DNA from: Schistosoma haematobium
Lineage: Eukaryota > Platyhelminthes > Trematoda > Strigeidida > Schistosomatidae
NCBI RefSeq assembly: GCF_000699445.3
Contig: NC_067200.1
Location: 3,264,450 to 3,328,449 of the forward strand
Length of the DNA stretch: 64,000 nucleotides
Direction of reading: 5' to 3'
The translations under genes were made by a program, and so were the position numbers. Below are positions 1 through 13,500 of this stretch, in pieces (within the stretch, counting starts at the first letter, position 1; every line of letters starts with the position of its first letter). The notes under the pieces are model-generated. The model was given only the letters and a program-made list of their open reading frames with translations. It was not told the origin of the DNA and searched no databases.

Positions 1-1215
1 CTTTTGGTCATTTAAATGTTACCACAGTGCACATAGAATGTCTACTTGAAGGTGGTTACGTAACTTTCTATCGAGTAGTTCTTAATGTATCAGCTCTGCG
101 CTTCGAAAGTTCCTTACCGTGAGGTAGACTTTTTTAGGCAGATGTTTTTTAAACCCTATCTTGATAAAAACTTTAAAACGAACTGTTGGTTTAATGTAGC
201 CAGATCACCTAAAATACGGTTTCTGAGGTGGGGTAGGTTCGTTAATGTTGTTTAATTGATTAGGGTTGAATAAATATACTTATACTCATTAATAAAATAT
301 ACAAAGTGAATAGTTGTATTTTTGTACAACAACTCTCTTATCCATTTACCGTCCTTGTAAGCTGTTTAGTAAAAAAATGTTTTGTTCTGGATCATTTATT
401 TAATTGTGTTCTTGTCATACTACTTCATTATATTCGGTCATATTTTAAATGTGAAATACCGAGTGATAATTTACATTGTTTTCATAGCTTGAATTATTAC
501 TGTTATAAACTCTCTTTTCTTACGGTTATGACCCATCTATTCCTATTGCTTAGTATTCTTGGACACCGATTCACTCGACAAGACCCCAAATCAGAACACG
601 GTTGAACAAGAAAGAGATTATATTCCAAATAACAAGGTTAGATGGAAGCAAGATGCAAGCCAGAAGCACGATAGAGAAAACGTCAGTATATTTATAGTTT
701 TTACATGAGAAGATTCTAGAGTATTCTCCAACTATCGACTAGTGCTGATTGGATAAGAATTAGCCAATCAGCGTGCACCAAAGCAATCGTGCATTGAGCT
801 TGCTTTAATCTAGTCTATGTCCCGCTAACAATTATGAGAACTGAATTTTCAAGACGTTGAAAGTTCATGTGTATACTCATTGTAAAATCAATTCAGTATA
901 GATATTTTGAAACGTTTCTGATTAGTAAGTACGCAAATTGTGTTACGTTGATCAATCCTCCTACTTCCCTCTTACATGTCACCTAGACACGTCAAAATTT
1001 GATGGAACTACTTCACTTTTAATGGTTTATATCAAATGTGATAACATATACGTTTTTCTTGTTTCAATTAATGTACTTCTTCGTGCTAGGTAGATTTAGA
1101 TTCATAATAAGCTGAACTATAGTTTATTTATTGTAATGTATTATTGAACGATTTCACCATATTTGTTTTAAATTTTACTAAATACATGTTCCGTCGGTGA
1201 TATTTTCTAAAACAG
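1..1215 (+). other. 5' flank: presumed NUP155 intron
   Basis: AT-rich DNA ending in a polypyrimidine tract and acceptor at 1215. No coding stretch resembling the NUP155 propeller was found. Nothing repetitive was recognised with confidence. Confidence 0.6.
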
Positions 1216-1541
1216 ATAATTTCCCGTCTGGAAACATCTGAGATTTCATGGTTACGTAATCAAATCATCTATTTACAACAATTAATTCAACGTCAATTAA
1301 ATATTCGTGGTGGTTGGTTTCGACTGTCAACATCGCATCATTCCATTGGAAATGTCAATGGTAATATTCATTTGGAGTCTACACTATCAGATAATCCTAC
1401 TAGTTTAAATACTGAAGAGCATATGGATGAAGTGGCACTTCAAAGATTAGCTGAAGAATTACATCATTTATTGTCTATGATTTCAGAGATATTAGGGTTT
1501 TGGGAAATATTAAGTGAACATGTAGTTCACAAGATTATGAA
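1216..1541 (+). CDS. NUP155: NUP155 exon a
   Basis: Acceptor ...aaaacag before ATA at 1216; reading begins in phase 0 ([16 protein letters not shown]). Donor gtatgt at 1542; the exon ends with two bases of a Lys codon. It encodes the helical block [19 protein letters not shown] that matches the start of the NUP155 C-terminal domain. Confidence 0.85.
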
Positions 1542-4500
1542 GTATGTTGTTTCATATTTAACTCATTAATTTGAAATTTTAACTGAATAAAACGAAAATA
1601 CTTTCAAAGTATGAAATTCATTAGGTATATGTCATGTACTTCAACTGTCTAATATTCTCTAACCATGGTACTTCACTCAAATCTTCTTAAATTAAAACAA
1701 GTTTTAATAGAAAATAACCAATGTTCAGTAATAGAATCGTTTTTACTTCTCTATTCATTCACTAATGCTTATTGGTCAGTTGTAGTTCGAACAGGAAATT
1801 CTAATTTGAGCTGGATCAGAGTATTCAATAGTTAGGGTATTATCCTGTTGACAGTATTATTGCTTTTATTGAACATTTATAGTTCTGTATTGAAATTGTT
1901 ACGACGTGCAGTATTCGAATCTGATACTGATACGCAAACTTCCTTTGCAGAAGCCTCCAACTTGCTACTGGATGAAAAAAAACTAAGAATGAAGAAGGAA
2001 GTTGATGGGGTTAGACCGAATACAATACATAAATACTCTTATATATATGTATATATATGTCTAGTCCTCAGAAAATAAGACTAATTCTTGTCCAATAACA
2101 TGGGATTGTCATTAGGAAATTTTTGGTTAGCACAACATGACCTCATTTATCGAATTTTAATTAACACACTGTATCGTAAGTCAGTATCGTTTGAAAGTAC
2201 CGAACAGTCAACCATTATTGTCTAACTTTCTGGAAGGAAACGTGTAAGATTTCGAAATTTGTTAATAGAATACTAGATCTTTGAGAAAAATCACTCCTAA
2301 GGGTTAGATTATTGTATTAACTGACTTGTTCTTCATACTGACCAACCACTAAATGTATAACCTGATCAAATTCAGTTGGTAAATCAAGTCAGTATATTCA
2401 ACCACTATGGGAATGGTGGAAAAGATTTGTAGCCTCGAATATTGCTTCAGGAGTGCTTCTAACTAATATTCTCCAATAATATCTGTTTAACTGTAATGTC
2501 TATTCGACACACTAAGGCATTACTAGACATCATAACTAGTATTAAGTATGAATAATATACACATTCCCGAGCTATTTCAATAGATTGAAAATTTCACTCC
2601 CTGATTTGATTTTCATTCCCAAAACTTCGGTGATACTATAATTTATGGACGACGTTTGAGCGACGTTAAAGTAACCTTGACGATGAGGTTTATAAACATG
2701 TGTGAAGAACAAACATTATGATTTACAATTGATGATTAGGATTAGGAATTAGATTTAGGGTTTTCATCACGAACTGACAATAAGCTAGAATGCCAAAAAG
2801 CTATTTAGACGAGTGGGTGAATTAATTTCGCGCCAGAATCCAAAACGTGTTATCCTAAATCAAATTGGTTCGTTTATAAATTATAGTCTCGCCATACACT
2901 GATTTCATTAATTTACAATGTTTACAATATTTTATTGTAGTCTGGAGAAAGAAAAGTAATACCATTGGTGTATAATTAATGAATCCTAACGGAATTTATC
3001 CAGAATCCAAGCACAATTTTGTCGACATTATTTGGTGATGACTTATTTTTAAAGATTGTTGTAAGTGGTTTGTGGAGATTGTTAAGTTTAGTCTTGTAAG
3101 CCATTGACTACTGAATTAGTGGTTTGAGTGTAGGTTTTTCATCTCGAGACCTAAAAATTCTAAATCCAATCCCTGAGTATATATACTCCTGAAGAATCAC
3201 AGTTGTCCAGTGTTCCTTGTTTCCCGATGACTGTTTAAATAATATTAATCTGTGATGTAAATTACTTCTTTATAATCTACCCCCTAATAACTGGACATTT
3301 CTCCCTTTCTTTGTAGACGACTGTCTAGTGAACATCGAGATTTAGCGCTTAAATTAACTATTGAAGCTTATATATCAAGTTTGTTAAACATTCCATGCAT
3401 TGGATCAGTTATGAGCAACGTACAAACTTCATTAATTGGAGATAGTCGGATAAGTAGAAGTCCAATATCATCCACTGCTGGTAACGTAGGCATTGCCAGT
3501 CCAAACACTACTAATACTACTACTGGTAGTAGTGTTGGCTTCAATCCAACATCAAATCATACTGGTACTGAAGTTATGGGTGCATTAATTACCGCCCTAA
3601 TTGAATATTATCTTGTGGAGGCAAGTGAAGAGTTAGAAGAAGAAAGTCGTAATATTGTCAATGCTACCATTACTACAAATAATCTAACTGTGGAAACTAT
3701 CACATCACGTCTTCAATCCACTTGTCCTAGTTTATTTGCAAATGAAGATGCTATGTGCGCTAAAGCTAGTGAATGCTTAATCCAAGTAAATGAATGGGTG
3801 ATAACTGTCTTATTCCTCTCATATTTTCATTATCTTGACGTCCTCTCCACTTAAAAACAGTGTTATAATATCCTTTTTAAATAGTGTTTTAGAGATAACA
3901 CTCTCCTCGTCTAGATTTCCAGGTGTTGAACTTCTACCGGGAGGTTCACACTGACCAGACCAAAACATGGCACAAGTCCATGAAGTTACTGACAACTGAA
4001 CTGAGTCATGTTCGTAGGTGTAGACTACCTGGTTGGGGACCACGAGATGATAGCAACCGATGGTTAGAGACCCTGAATGACATGGCTCGAAATCATTCGC
4101 AATGGTGCAGGTGCATCCACTCTTTGTGTTCTCCTAAATTTTGATCTCTTTATTCCTCCTTGTCTCTTTTTTTTCGCTTCCCAAATTTATTTCACTGTAT
4201 TATACTCTTTAAATAACATCTCCAAACACTAATTTTCCCGATTACTGCTTATAGTCTTATTACCTCTACCACTACGGAATTTGAATCGACCACTACATTA
4301 AGTGTGCTAATGTGGTGTGGCAACTCGAACTGATGTACGTACGTACGAATTTCTACGTTGTTACTGACTGACTGAAATAGTACATCTGCTTGTGTCAAGT
4401 ATTTTATGTTTTCACACATAGATTGCAGCATAGCTTCAGTTCTGCTTGAGGTCAGTTACCGTCCAACTAGCTCATCAGTAATGTTTCAATCATAGTACCA

Positions 4501-7500
4501 AGCTGACTGATGCAGGTTCGAATTCTACAGAAAACAAGGACTCCCTAAAGATTCTAGGTACTGCCTGCTGATGTACTCGACATAGTACAAAACTGAATTC
4601 AGGTGGGGCTTCTTGTTGATTAGCTTCAACCGTTCAACATTCCACCTTTTAATTATTGGGTCAAACACTAGAGCTTTGCTCTATCTATTTCCGTTTAGGC
4701 AAATGAATAGCATCACTAACATTGTTCCCCGATACAGTTTAACTTGTTTCTCAGTTCATGTACATGTTTTCCAGGTTCCTAAATTTTGTTAAACTAATTT
4801 AATAACGATATTTCAGCTGTATATATAGGTTTATATTCTGTCTCAACCTGTACATAAATAAAAAATGGCCATTCCCAAAACTTCATGAGAAGGTATCTAG
4901 AAAGTTGACACACTAGCACAAAATCATCCTCAAAAACCAGAAAACAAACTATCCTGTCATATGTGAAAAGTAATTTGTTAACTTATTATTCACTCGCTCT
5001 TATCGTTCAGCTTTACTCAAACACATTATTGGAAACCTCTATCATTTGTTCACAAACTTCTAGTTCAGTCTATGGAAAAGTGGCTCAATAATGGTTATGA
5101 CGTTCAATTTTCAACCATTAAGTCACAGATTCTAACCATATTCCACCTACTTCAGTTTGAACAATAATTTATTATGACCTGCCCTCACACTTACAGTGTG
5201 ACTGAAATTCAGGTTCATAAATATGTATCTGGTAAATGAGCTAAATAAGTTTAGAATATATATGGTGTGTGCTACTAATGCTGACAGATATAAGTAGTAT
5301 AATTCAGCAATCAGGAGTGGAATGCCTGTCGGCATAAGACTGAACCAAAGTGACTTACGTTAAGTCACGAAACATCTGGAATGCAATGTTCTACTCGTTG
5401 GAATGTCACAAAGATTTATCATTAACTTTCTACTCAATGCTCAATTTATTTGAAACTATCAAGACCAACCTTTGTATTATTTTTTTTCTGGTAAGCTGGT
5501 GAGCGGCCTATGCTCCTTCACGAGGAGTAACAGGCGTAAGTAAGTAAGTAAGTCCAACCTTTTCATTGATACATTTAAATGGGCTACATACTTTTCACAT
5601 AAAAATTCATTTTTCATAAACTTTTTTCTAAGGCATCTATAATTCGAACAAATCTTTTATCATCAATAAACAATGGAGAAAGTTTGAATGATATTCAATA
5701 TGAGACTAGTCTTTCTGACAAGACACATATAGATCAATTGATTTCTGAAGCAATATTATTATATAGTGAAGCTGGACCTAGTATTAATTTAGACAATGCA
5801 GTGCATCGATTAGAAAGTTGTGGTGCATGGCGTGGTGCAGTGAAACTATGCTTATCTGTTGCACGTTCACGTGATCCATCCGATATAGCTGTGGATTGTT
5901 TAAAACGAGGTCGTCGTCCGTCTTCTGATCCATTGATTGATTTTGATCACAGATTTACCAATCGATCTAAATTGAATCGAATTTATGCTGTTTCGGAATT
6001 AGCAGCCACAGAAGGCAGGTTAGTCATTAGTTCTTTGTGTCGATGTTTTACAGTTTCTCGATTATTAAGCTATTCAACTTAAATATAGAGCTTAATGTAA
6101 CCCGTCCATCAAGTAAATACTTAAGTACTCAGTTTTAAGTCAATGTACTTAAGTAAAGATTAGCGATAATATCGTATGGTTTGAACCTACGACCTATTAG
6201 TTAATAGTTTAATGATGTATAACCACTAAAATACTGGCACACACTGGTAACTGTTTTATAAGATTTTGCAAAACGACACTAGTGCTGTTATATGTTTCTT
6301 TATCGATTGTCAATTATATAATATAAGGATGTGCATTTTCTCTACTGAAAAGTTACATTCTATGCTTATGGATGCTAAAAAACTCTTCAATTTTAATTGG
6401 TTAGATATCTTATATTCTTAGTCTTAACTGTTCGCAATAATAGCCATCTTTACTGTGATCAGTTAGTCAGTCATGTAAAACGTATATATATTGGTTAAAA
6501 TTAACATACTGTATTGTCACAGCAACATAAAATTGTCAACGCAAAACCCCATAATAGTAGAGACAATAACTGTACAAGTAGAAATAGAAGAATTTAGGCA
6601 TCCTAGATGCAATTCCAGGGAACAATGTCGACCACGTAAGTAAAAAATTCCATAAGGAATCAAGAAACTTAGGATCGAGGGAAAGACAAAGAATGATTCC
6701 ACCTCCGAAATCACCAACGATATTGAGTCATGTCAACTAAAGTCTATAACTACTGGCTACAATAATCACGTCGAATCCAACCACCTAGTCTACACCTACC
6801 TACACGACTCAGTCCACAAGTCAATATCATCATGTACTGATGCCTTGTCTTGATTTGGCCACTTCTGGCCACTCTTCAAACCTCTTCATAACATCAGTCA
6901 TCATCGCGTGTCGAGGTAGTTGGTGAATGGGAATACGTAAGGAATGTTCTAACCAATTCAGTTTCCGAAAATCTACTTCCTTGTCAATCGATTTGCCACC
7001 GTTACATGGTACAGTGCATCGAACCTCAAGATTGTCAACTTAATGGTTTTAAAATACAGGAGGAATGCTTCGAGGTTACCTTTGTTTGAATACTAGTAAC
7101 CTAAGAATATCTTTACGTTTAATGACTATGTTTCACATTCATAAAGTAGAATTAAGCGAACTGCCACTCAACACTTAATTCACTCATATTTCGGTTGGCA
7201 TCCGAGCTTTCTGAAATCAGATATTGACCTACCAGGGTTCATGAGATTTCCAAGATAAGCGAAATGATTGAGACGCCTAACTACTGTGCTTTGTACCGTA
7301 GGTGATGATAACATTTTTGTCTCTATTATTCTTTTAGTAAGTCAATTTTTCACCTTACTCTCAATGCCGTATATTTATGCACAAGTGCTATTTACTTTAA
7401 TTACTTTTATATGGTCTCCCAAAAATCTATTTAATATTTACTCGAGTCGAACCTAGGTGTTTTCGTCATTTAGTTGCAAACATCAGTGAAATGTAATGTG

Positions 7501-10500
7501 GCTAGAATACTTTGAACTAATCTTCGTTGAATAACCATTGAACTTGAAAAAACACGATACAGCTGTTTCATTGTAATATGAGGCTCGTGAACATTGCTTA
7601 CCCACGACTCCCGTGGATCCGACCTAGAATCTTCAACTTTTTAGAAAGCGCTCAAAATTTAAACCGCTTAATTAGACTCTTGTGGTCTATATGTCCAACT
7701 TCAGTCGATTCGCAATATTTCTCAACTATTGTTGATTTTCATTAAGGAACGGGTAAACTTTTATCTATTTAAACACAAAAACCTCTATACAAGGGGCAGC
7801 AAATAATCTATGCGCCACACTTGTTTCGACTTATAAGAGGACTGGGATACTTGTTGGACGCCCAAACCGAAGCAGGTGATTTTCTTAAGATGCCGCATCC
7901 GAAGCCTTCGACCTAAAGGTCTGATCCACAATGCAGTGAAGCATCGTATAGAGATGCAGTCCCATGGTAGCCGGTGATCAACGACTGGTTCATACGCTAT
8001 TTTTTCCCTCAGGATCCTGGAGTCCATGTGCTCCATTGGTTTGGGATTGTGGTTTTTCTACTCCCCTAGGTGGATCCTCTATATCCACAGACCCAGTTAG
8101 AGCGTCGGACATTCGCTTTTCGTCCTCTCAATTTCGTAAATTTCCATACCACTTCATTTTGGGGGAGGGAATCCACACCCACTTCTGAACTCGAATCCAC
8201 AATCTTCTACTTAGAAGACAAACTCCTTATCCATTAGGCCACGCAGGAGGACAGGTAACTGTCTCATACCTAGCTTGGTTAAACTACACTAAACATGGCT
8301 TCTATCCATATATCTAAGACATAACGGCTGCTCAATAATTATTCATGTTTAATTAACAACTACCTTGATTTTGTATTTTTTTTTCTTTTCTTTATTTTTT
8401 CTTATAGATATGATGCATATCGTCGTATGACTATTTGTTTAGATCATTTACTTCATGCAGCTCAAATTAAATCTGATGCAACTTATCTTATTGAACCAAT
8501 ATCTACTACTACCACTAATAATACTGATATTATCAATGAAGAATATCAATCTAATCTTAATGAATTATCTAATTCATTATTTATTTTAAATGAATTGAAT
8601 GATTTATCATCATCACCACAATTGGCACGATCTATTTTACAAATTATTTTAATGGATATTAATAAATCAGATGATATATTGGCACATTTTGAAGTAATTA
8701 GCTTTACAATTGTTGTTTTCTTTCTTTTTTGTCAGTCATATTCAACTTGGAATTTGTCAGATATATGTATCCAATTCAAGTTACTGAAAGACATATCCCA
8801 GATTTGTGTGGGGGGGGTAGTGAAAATATCGAACACCAGTTACAAAGAATTCAGGTTTTAGAAGAAGAAAAAGAGACAATGTATCTTCGATACTGCAAAA
8901 GGTTTTAAATCACATTACACAAGGTCTCTAACCATTAGTTATGATAATTACGCGGACCACAACCAGATAGTTTACACCTACTTACATGGCTCAGTTCAGT
9001 TGTCGATAACTTCATATACTAATTCTATGTTTTTGTTTGTCTGTTTTTACCTTTCGAACTACTTCCATACTGGGGAATATTGTCCGTTGAGTTAGGTGGT
9101 GGTTGGGTATATATAACACATGCCACAATCACCTCAGTTGATGAGGATTTGCTACTGGATCAATCTCAGCTTACTCGGTGGTCTCAAAATATATGAGCGG
9201 TGCTTCGAAGACAACTACGATTAAACACTAGTAAACTTTGAATGTTCTCTATTTTTAAAGACCACATCTCACGACCAGCGTAGTAATTTGGTCATTTCTT
9301 TGTCAGACGTATACCTCGCCTACGCTACGACTGATGCGAATTGGCAAAGGCCAGTCGGGTTTTGTGAATCTGTACCGTGAATTTTCCAGGCACCAGACCA
9401 TTAGGACTGGTAAGGTACTTGACACATTTAACTACTTCACCCCCTATAAATAATTCAGGCTTCGACTCAAGCTACTCACAAAGCAAAATTTTGCATTTGG
9501 AGGAAGAGAATCGCATGCTAAATATGCTTTGGCTATTGCTTAAGACTGACAGGAAACTTTTTTATGTGCAATAGAACTGAACTTTTTTTAAAAGTTTTTG
9601 TCACCGATTCGTCTTAGTTAGACAACCGTTGAAAATTAAGAGGCACTGCACACAAATTTTCTGACTTAGTATGAGACTTAACAATATTCATCCACATTGA
9701 TAGCAGGTGTCGAACCCAAGTTTCCATGTTCTGAAACAAACATGTGTCCGTTGTACTAATAAGTCACATCTAATTGTGTACATTTCTTACATCATTATTT
9801 TTCAAAGAAGGTGGAACTGTTAAATTCCACCTATTAGTTGTGACTGTGGCCATGTGAATATATCTACATTGATATGATAATTTTAATGCAATCAGATTAT
9901 ATTAGAATCAAGATAAATGATGGTCAGTTCGTTATTTCACTTTGATTTTTTCAGTTGTGAGCAATTGTGTTGAGTTGTAATGGGAAATGGTCCATAAATT
10001 AATTGATAGATACTAATTATTTTATGCTCTAGATTCCTTTGATCAAAATCAGTCAGTCGTATGAGATCAAATTTAGTTACTTTGTAGTTCATTTTAAATT
10101 TTGTACACATTCTATTACTTCTTCATAAATTTCATCCCACATACTTGACTCATATTCATCTCGTTGATTTAGTCATCGTTTCTATTTTCGAAAGTAATTT
10201 TTTGTCATTGACTGACACACCAGCCTAGAAGGGAATTGATTAAAAAACTATCGAATGAATCCATGAATGGCATCAGTTAGAAAGGTGTTTAATGTGAAAG
10301 GTGGTGAGTTCCTGTCTCAATGTAAATATCAACATTGAGATGATAGTGTATCGCCAGTTGACGAGTTTCAGATGCGTCCCGAATTCTACTTGCAGACACA
10401 TACCGGATATTTCACATATCATTGAACTACTATTATTACTTGTCAGCTTTTTTTCAGTATCGATAAGCACTGCTGAGGAGTCCCATACTAGGATGAAACG

Positions 10501-13500
10501 GCCGCTCAGCGCTTCCAAGTTTTCAATGGTGGTCATCGATTCATGATTTCAATCAGTTTTTTTCAATTAATTTTTTTAAAACATTTCTTCTTTTAGGTTT
10601 TTAATTGGTTATTATCAAATGGTCTTACTGATACGGTGATGTTATTAAATTCAGCGCATTTTGAAGCGTATCTACGTTCAAGACTACGTCAAACACCAGA
10701 TGATGCTAATTTACGTTGTCTTTTATGGCGTTTACTGGAACGTCGTGGTGCACGTTTAGAAGCAGCTCAAGTATTGGAACATTTAGCTGTTACACCATGT
10801 CATCAATTAACTTTAGAAGATAGATTAGATTTTGCTGCACGTGCTATTGTCGCTGTCAAAGCACTTCCAGGTTAATAAATTTGATTGATTTACATATATG
10901 ATTTTATTAGTTGATCATTTGTTCATTTCATCATTACTGTGATATGTGATGCTTGAATCTTTTTTATTTACATTATATAGTCATTTCCATTTCTGACTTT
11001 TTGAAACATTCATTTTGAGTAAATAGATAGTCAGGTACATGTTTCAATTAATCAGTTAGTCAATATCAACTTAGATGCTGTTATATATATACATTTGTTT
11101 AAGTTTTTATATTACATAAGTGGTATGAGATGGATTTCAAATCGTGAATAATGGAGGAGTTGAAATAATGCAGCTGAAATTATTATGATAAAGACTAAGT
11201 GTTGAGAATATGGTTCAAATAGACAGATCGGAAAGGTATGAATGAAGGAACTCAAGATTTAGAGGGAGATAATTATTGAATGTATCTACTTCATGGAAAT
11301 CGATTTATAGCTAGGTTACTCAAAGTCTGCAATCACCCATCATGATTATCTCGCGGCCCCAATCCGGATAGTGTGCGCCTACCAAATTGGTTTATACCGT
11401 TATGATTGGTGATGTCCGTGATCTGATTTTGATACAAAGCATGCTACGTGCTAATTCTCAAAAGTGACTACTTCAGAGAAAAGACAAGAGTAGAAGAGAA
11501 AGTCTATTGGGATATTAACTAATATGTACAAATAATTATTAAAATATATACATTTCGTCTTAGAAAATGAATCAATTTCTTAGCCACTGATATACAATTG
11601 TGATTCAGGTCATTTCCGATTGTTTTCAATTGACTTCATTTGGATACTTCTGATTGGCTCACTATATCACCTTTCCTTCCTAAAAAAAATCAGTCCTGCT
11701 CCTTGGATTTAACTTGAAGGCGTTGAGGGAAATGACGTCGATGATTGATTACAATTACTTATTAGGGGGATTATGATTCTGAATTTTTTTCATCATATTC
11801 TGGAAACAGCTTTGATGGAAATAGGTAGTGTTGATGGTGCGTATCTTTTACTTGGAAAAGAGACTTCTCGACCTTGAGTATGCAGATGGTATTGTCTTAC
11901 TGTTAAATGACACCAAGCTACACTAATCCTACTTAATCAGTTTCTATTCAGTGTCCATAGATATGATATGTACAATGCACCTAAATACGAAGTGCTTTCA
12001 CAAGGCTAGTAGGAGCATGTGTCTGCACTCACTCTTTGTGGTAGACAGTCAAAAATATTTGAAAAGTTCGCGTATCTGCTGAGTTGTATAAGTGCAGATG
12101 TGAGTGATGACATCAATTTACGTGTAGTGCAAGCCAGACCGGCTTATGTCAGTTTGGGCTATCTTCGGCACCTTCGTGATGTTAGCCTAGTTGTAAAATG
12201 TTAGATTCACAACGCCTCAGTGAGAGCAGTCTTGCTTTATGGTTGTGAGGCCTGACCCCTGTGAGTTGACGATGTTAAGCGACTCTGTGTTTGATCGTCA
12301 TTGTCTCCAAAGAACTTCTGGTATTCATTGGCAACACCGTATTGGTAATCCTGAGTTTCGGCGACGTATGTTCGAAAACTGAACTCCCTCCCGTATTAAT
12401 TACTGTTCTTGACAATTGTTTTATTTAGTAATAATTATTCATTTTTTATTTTTTCTTCACGGATTCTCCCTTTTCCTTATAATCTTATCCAACTCATTCT
12501 ATGTTTTAGTATCATGTAGCAAGTTTTTTATGTGCCTAAATAATAATAATAGTAGTTCTATTGTTTGTGTTCTCGACTGAATTTTGTTGACAGATTTGTA
12601 TCCCATGCGGAATACTTCGATATAGCCATTTTGCTATAAGTTTTACGTAGATTAAGTTATTTGTGATGAATAGTAGAAGTCAAGATACACATTTTTTCCT
12701 ACATAAAATACAATCTACACATTATGGCATGTATCCCAACATTACTTACTTACTTAATTACGCCTGCTACTACTCGTTAAGGAGCATAGGGCGTTCACCA
12801 GCATTCTCCATCCAACCCTGTCCTGGGCAATCATTCCCAGCTCCTTCCAGTTGTTATTCATCCTTTTCATATCTGATTACATTTCTCGACGTGATGTGTT
12901 CTTTGGCCTTCCGCCTTTTCGCTACCCATCAGGATCCCAAGTTAGGGCTTGCCTCGTGTTGCAGTTTGATGATTTGTGTGATGTATGTCCTATCAATTTC
13001 CATCGACTTTTCCTAATTTCCTCTTCAGCTGGAAGCTGGTTTGTTCTCTTCCTCAGAAGACTGTTGTTGATGGTATCTGGCCAATAGATGTTGAGTATCT
13101 TGCGTAGACAATTATTTATAAATACTACGCTTGTAGCTCTTCTAGAATTACTGGCGGTCCCAAGCCCGAGTAAAGGAGGAGGGTTGGGCGTGGGGTTAGC
13201 GACCCCATCCCGTAGAAACCTAACTCGCTAAATAAACGCTATCCCAACATAGATTGATTGAAATTCATTTATGAATTTCTCAGCCATAGGATAAGTTAAA
13301 CCCTTGTTAATAAATGTACATTGACACTATACGTTAGTTGATTGAGAGAAATTTGTTCTGATGGATTTTTTGTGAGATTATTTAGTTATAAGATAGATGA
13401 TTGATCAATTTCTTTTGATCCTTATGGATTATCCTGAATGGATTACTTTGAGATTTCCATCTGTATAAACCATTGTTTCATAACAAAAATTGGAATGAAT

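Noticed and set aside
8176..8250. Working tRNA-Arg gene
   Set aside because: Anticodon loop and boxes look right, but the T-stem pairs poorly and it adjoins a SINE-like body; kept only as a tRNA-like sequence.
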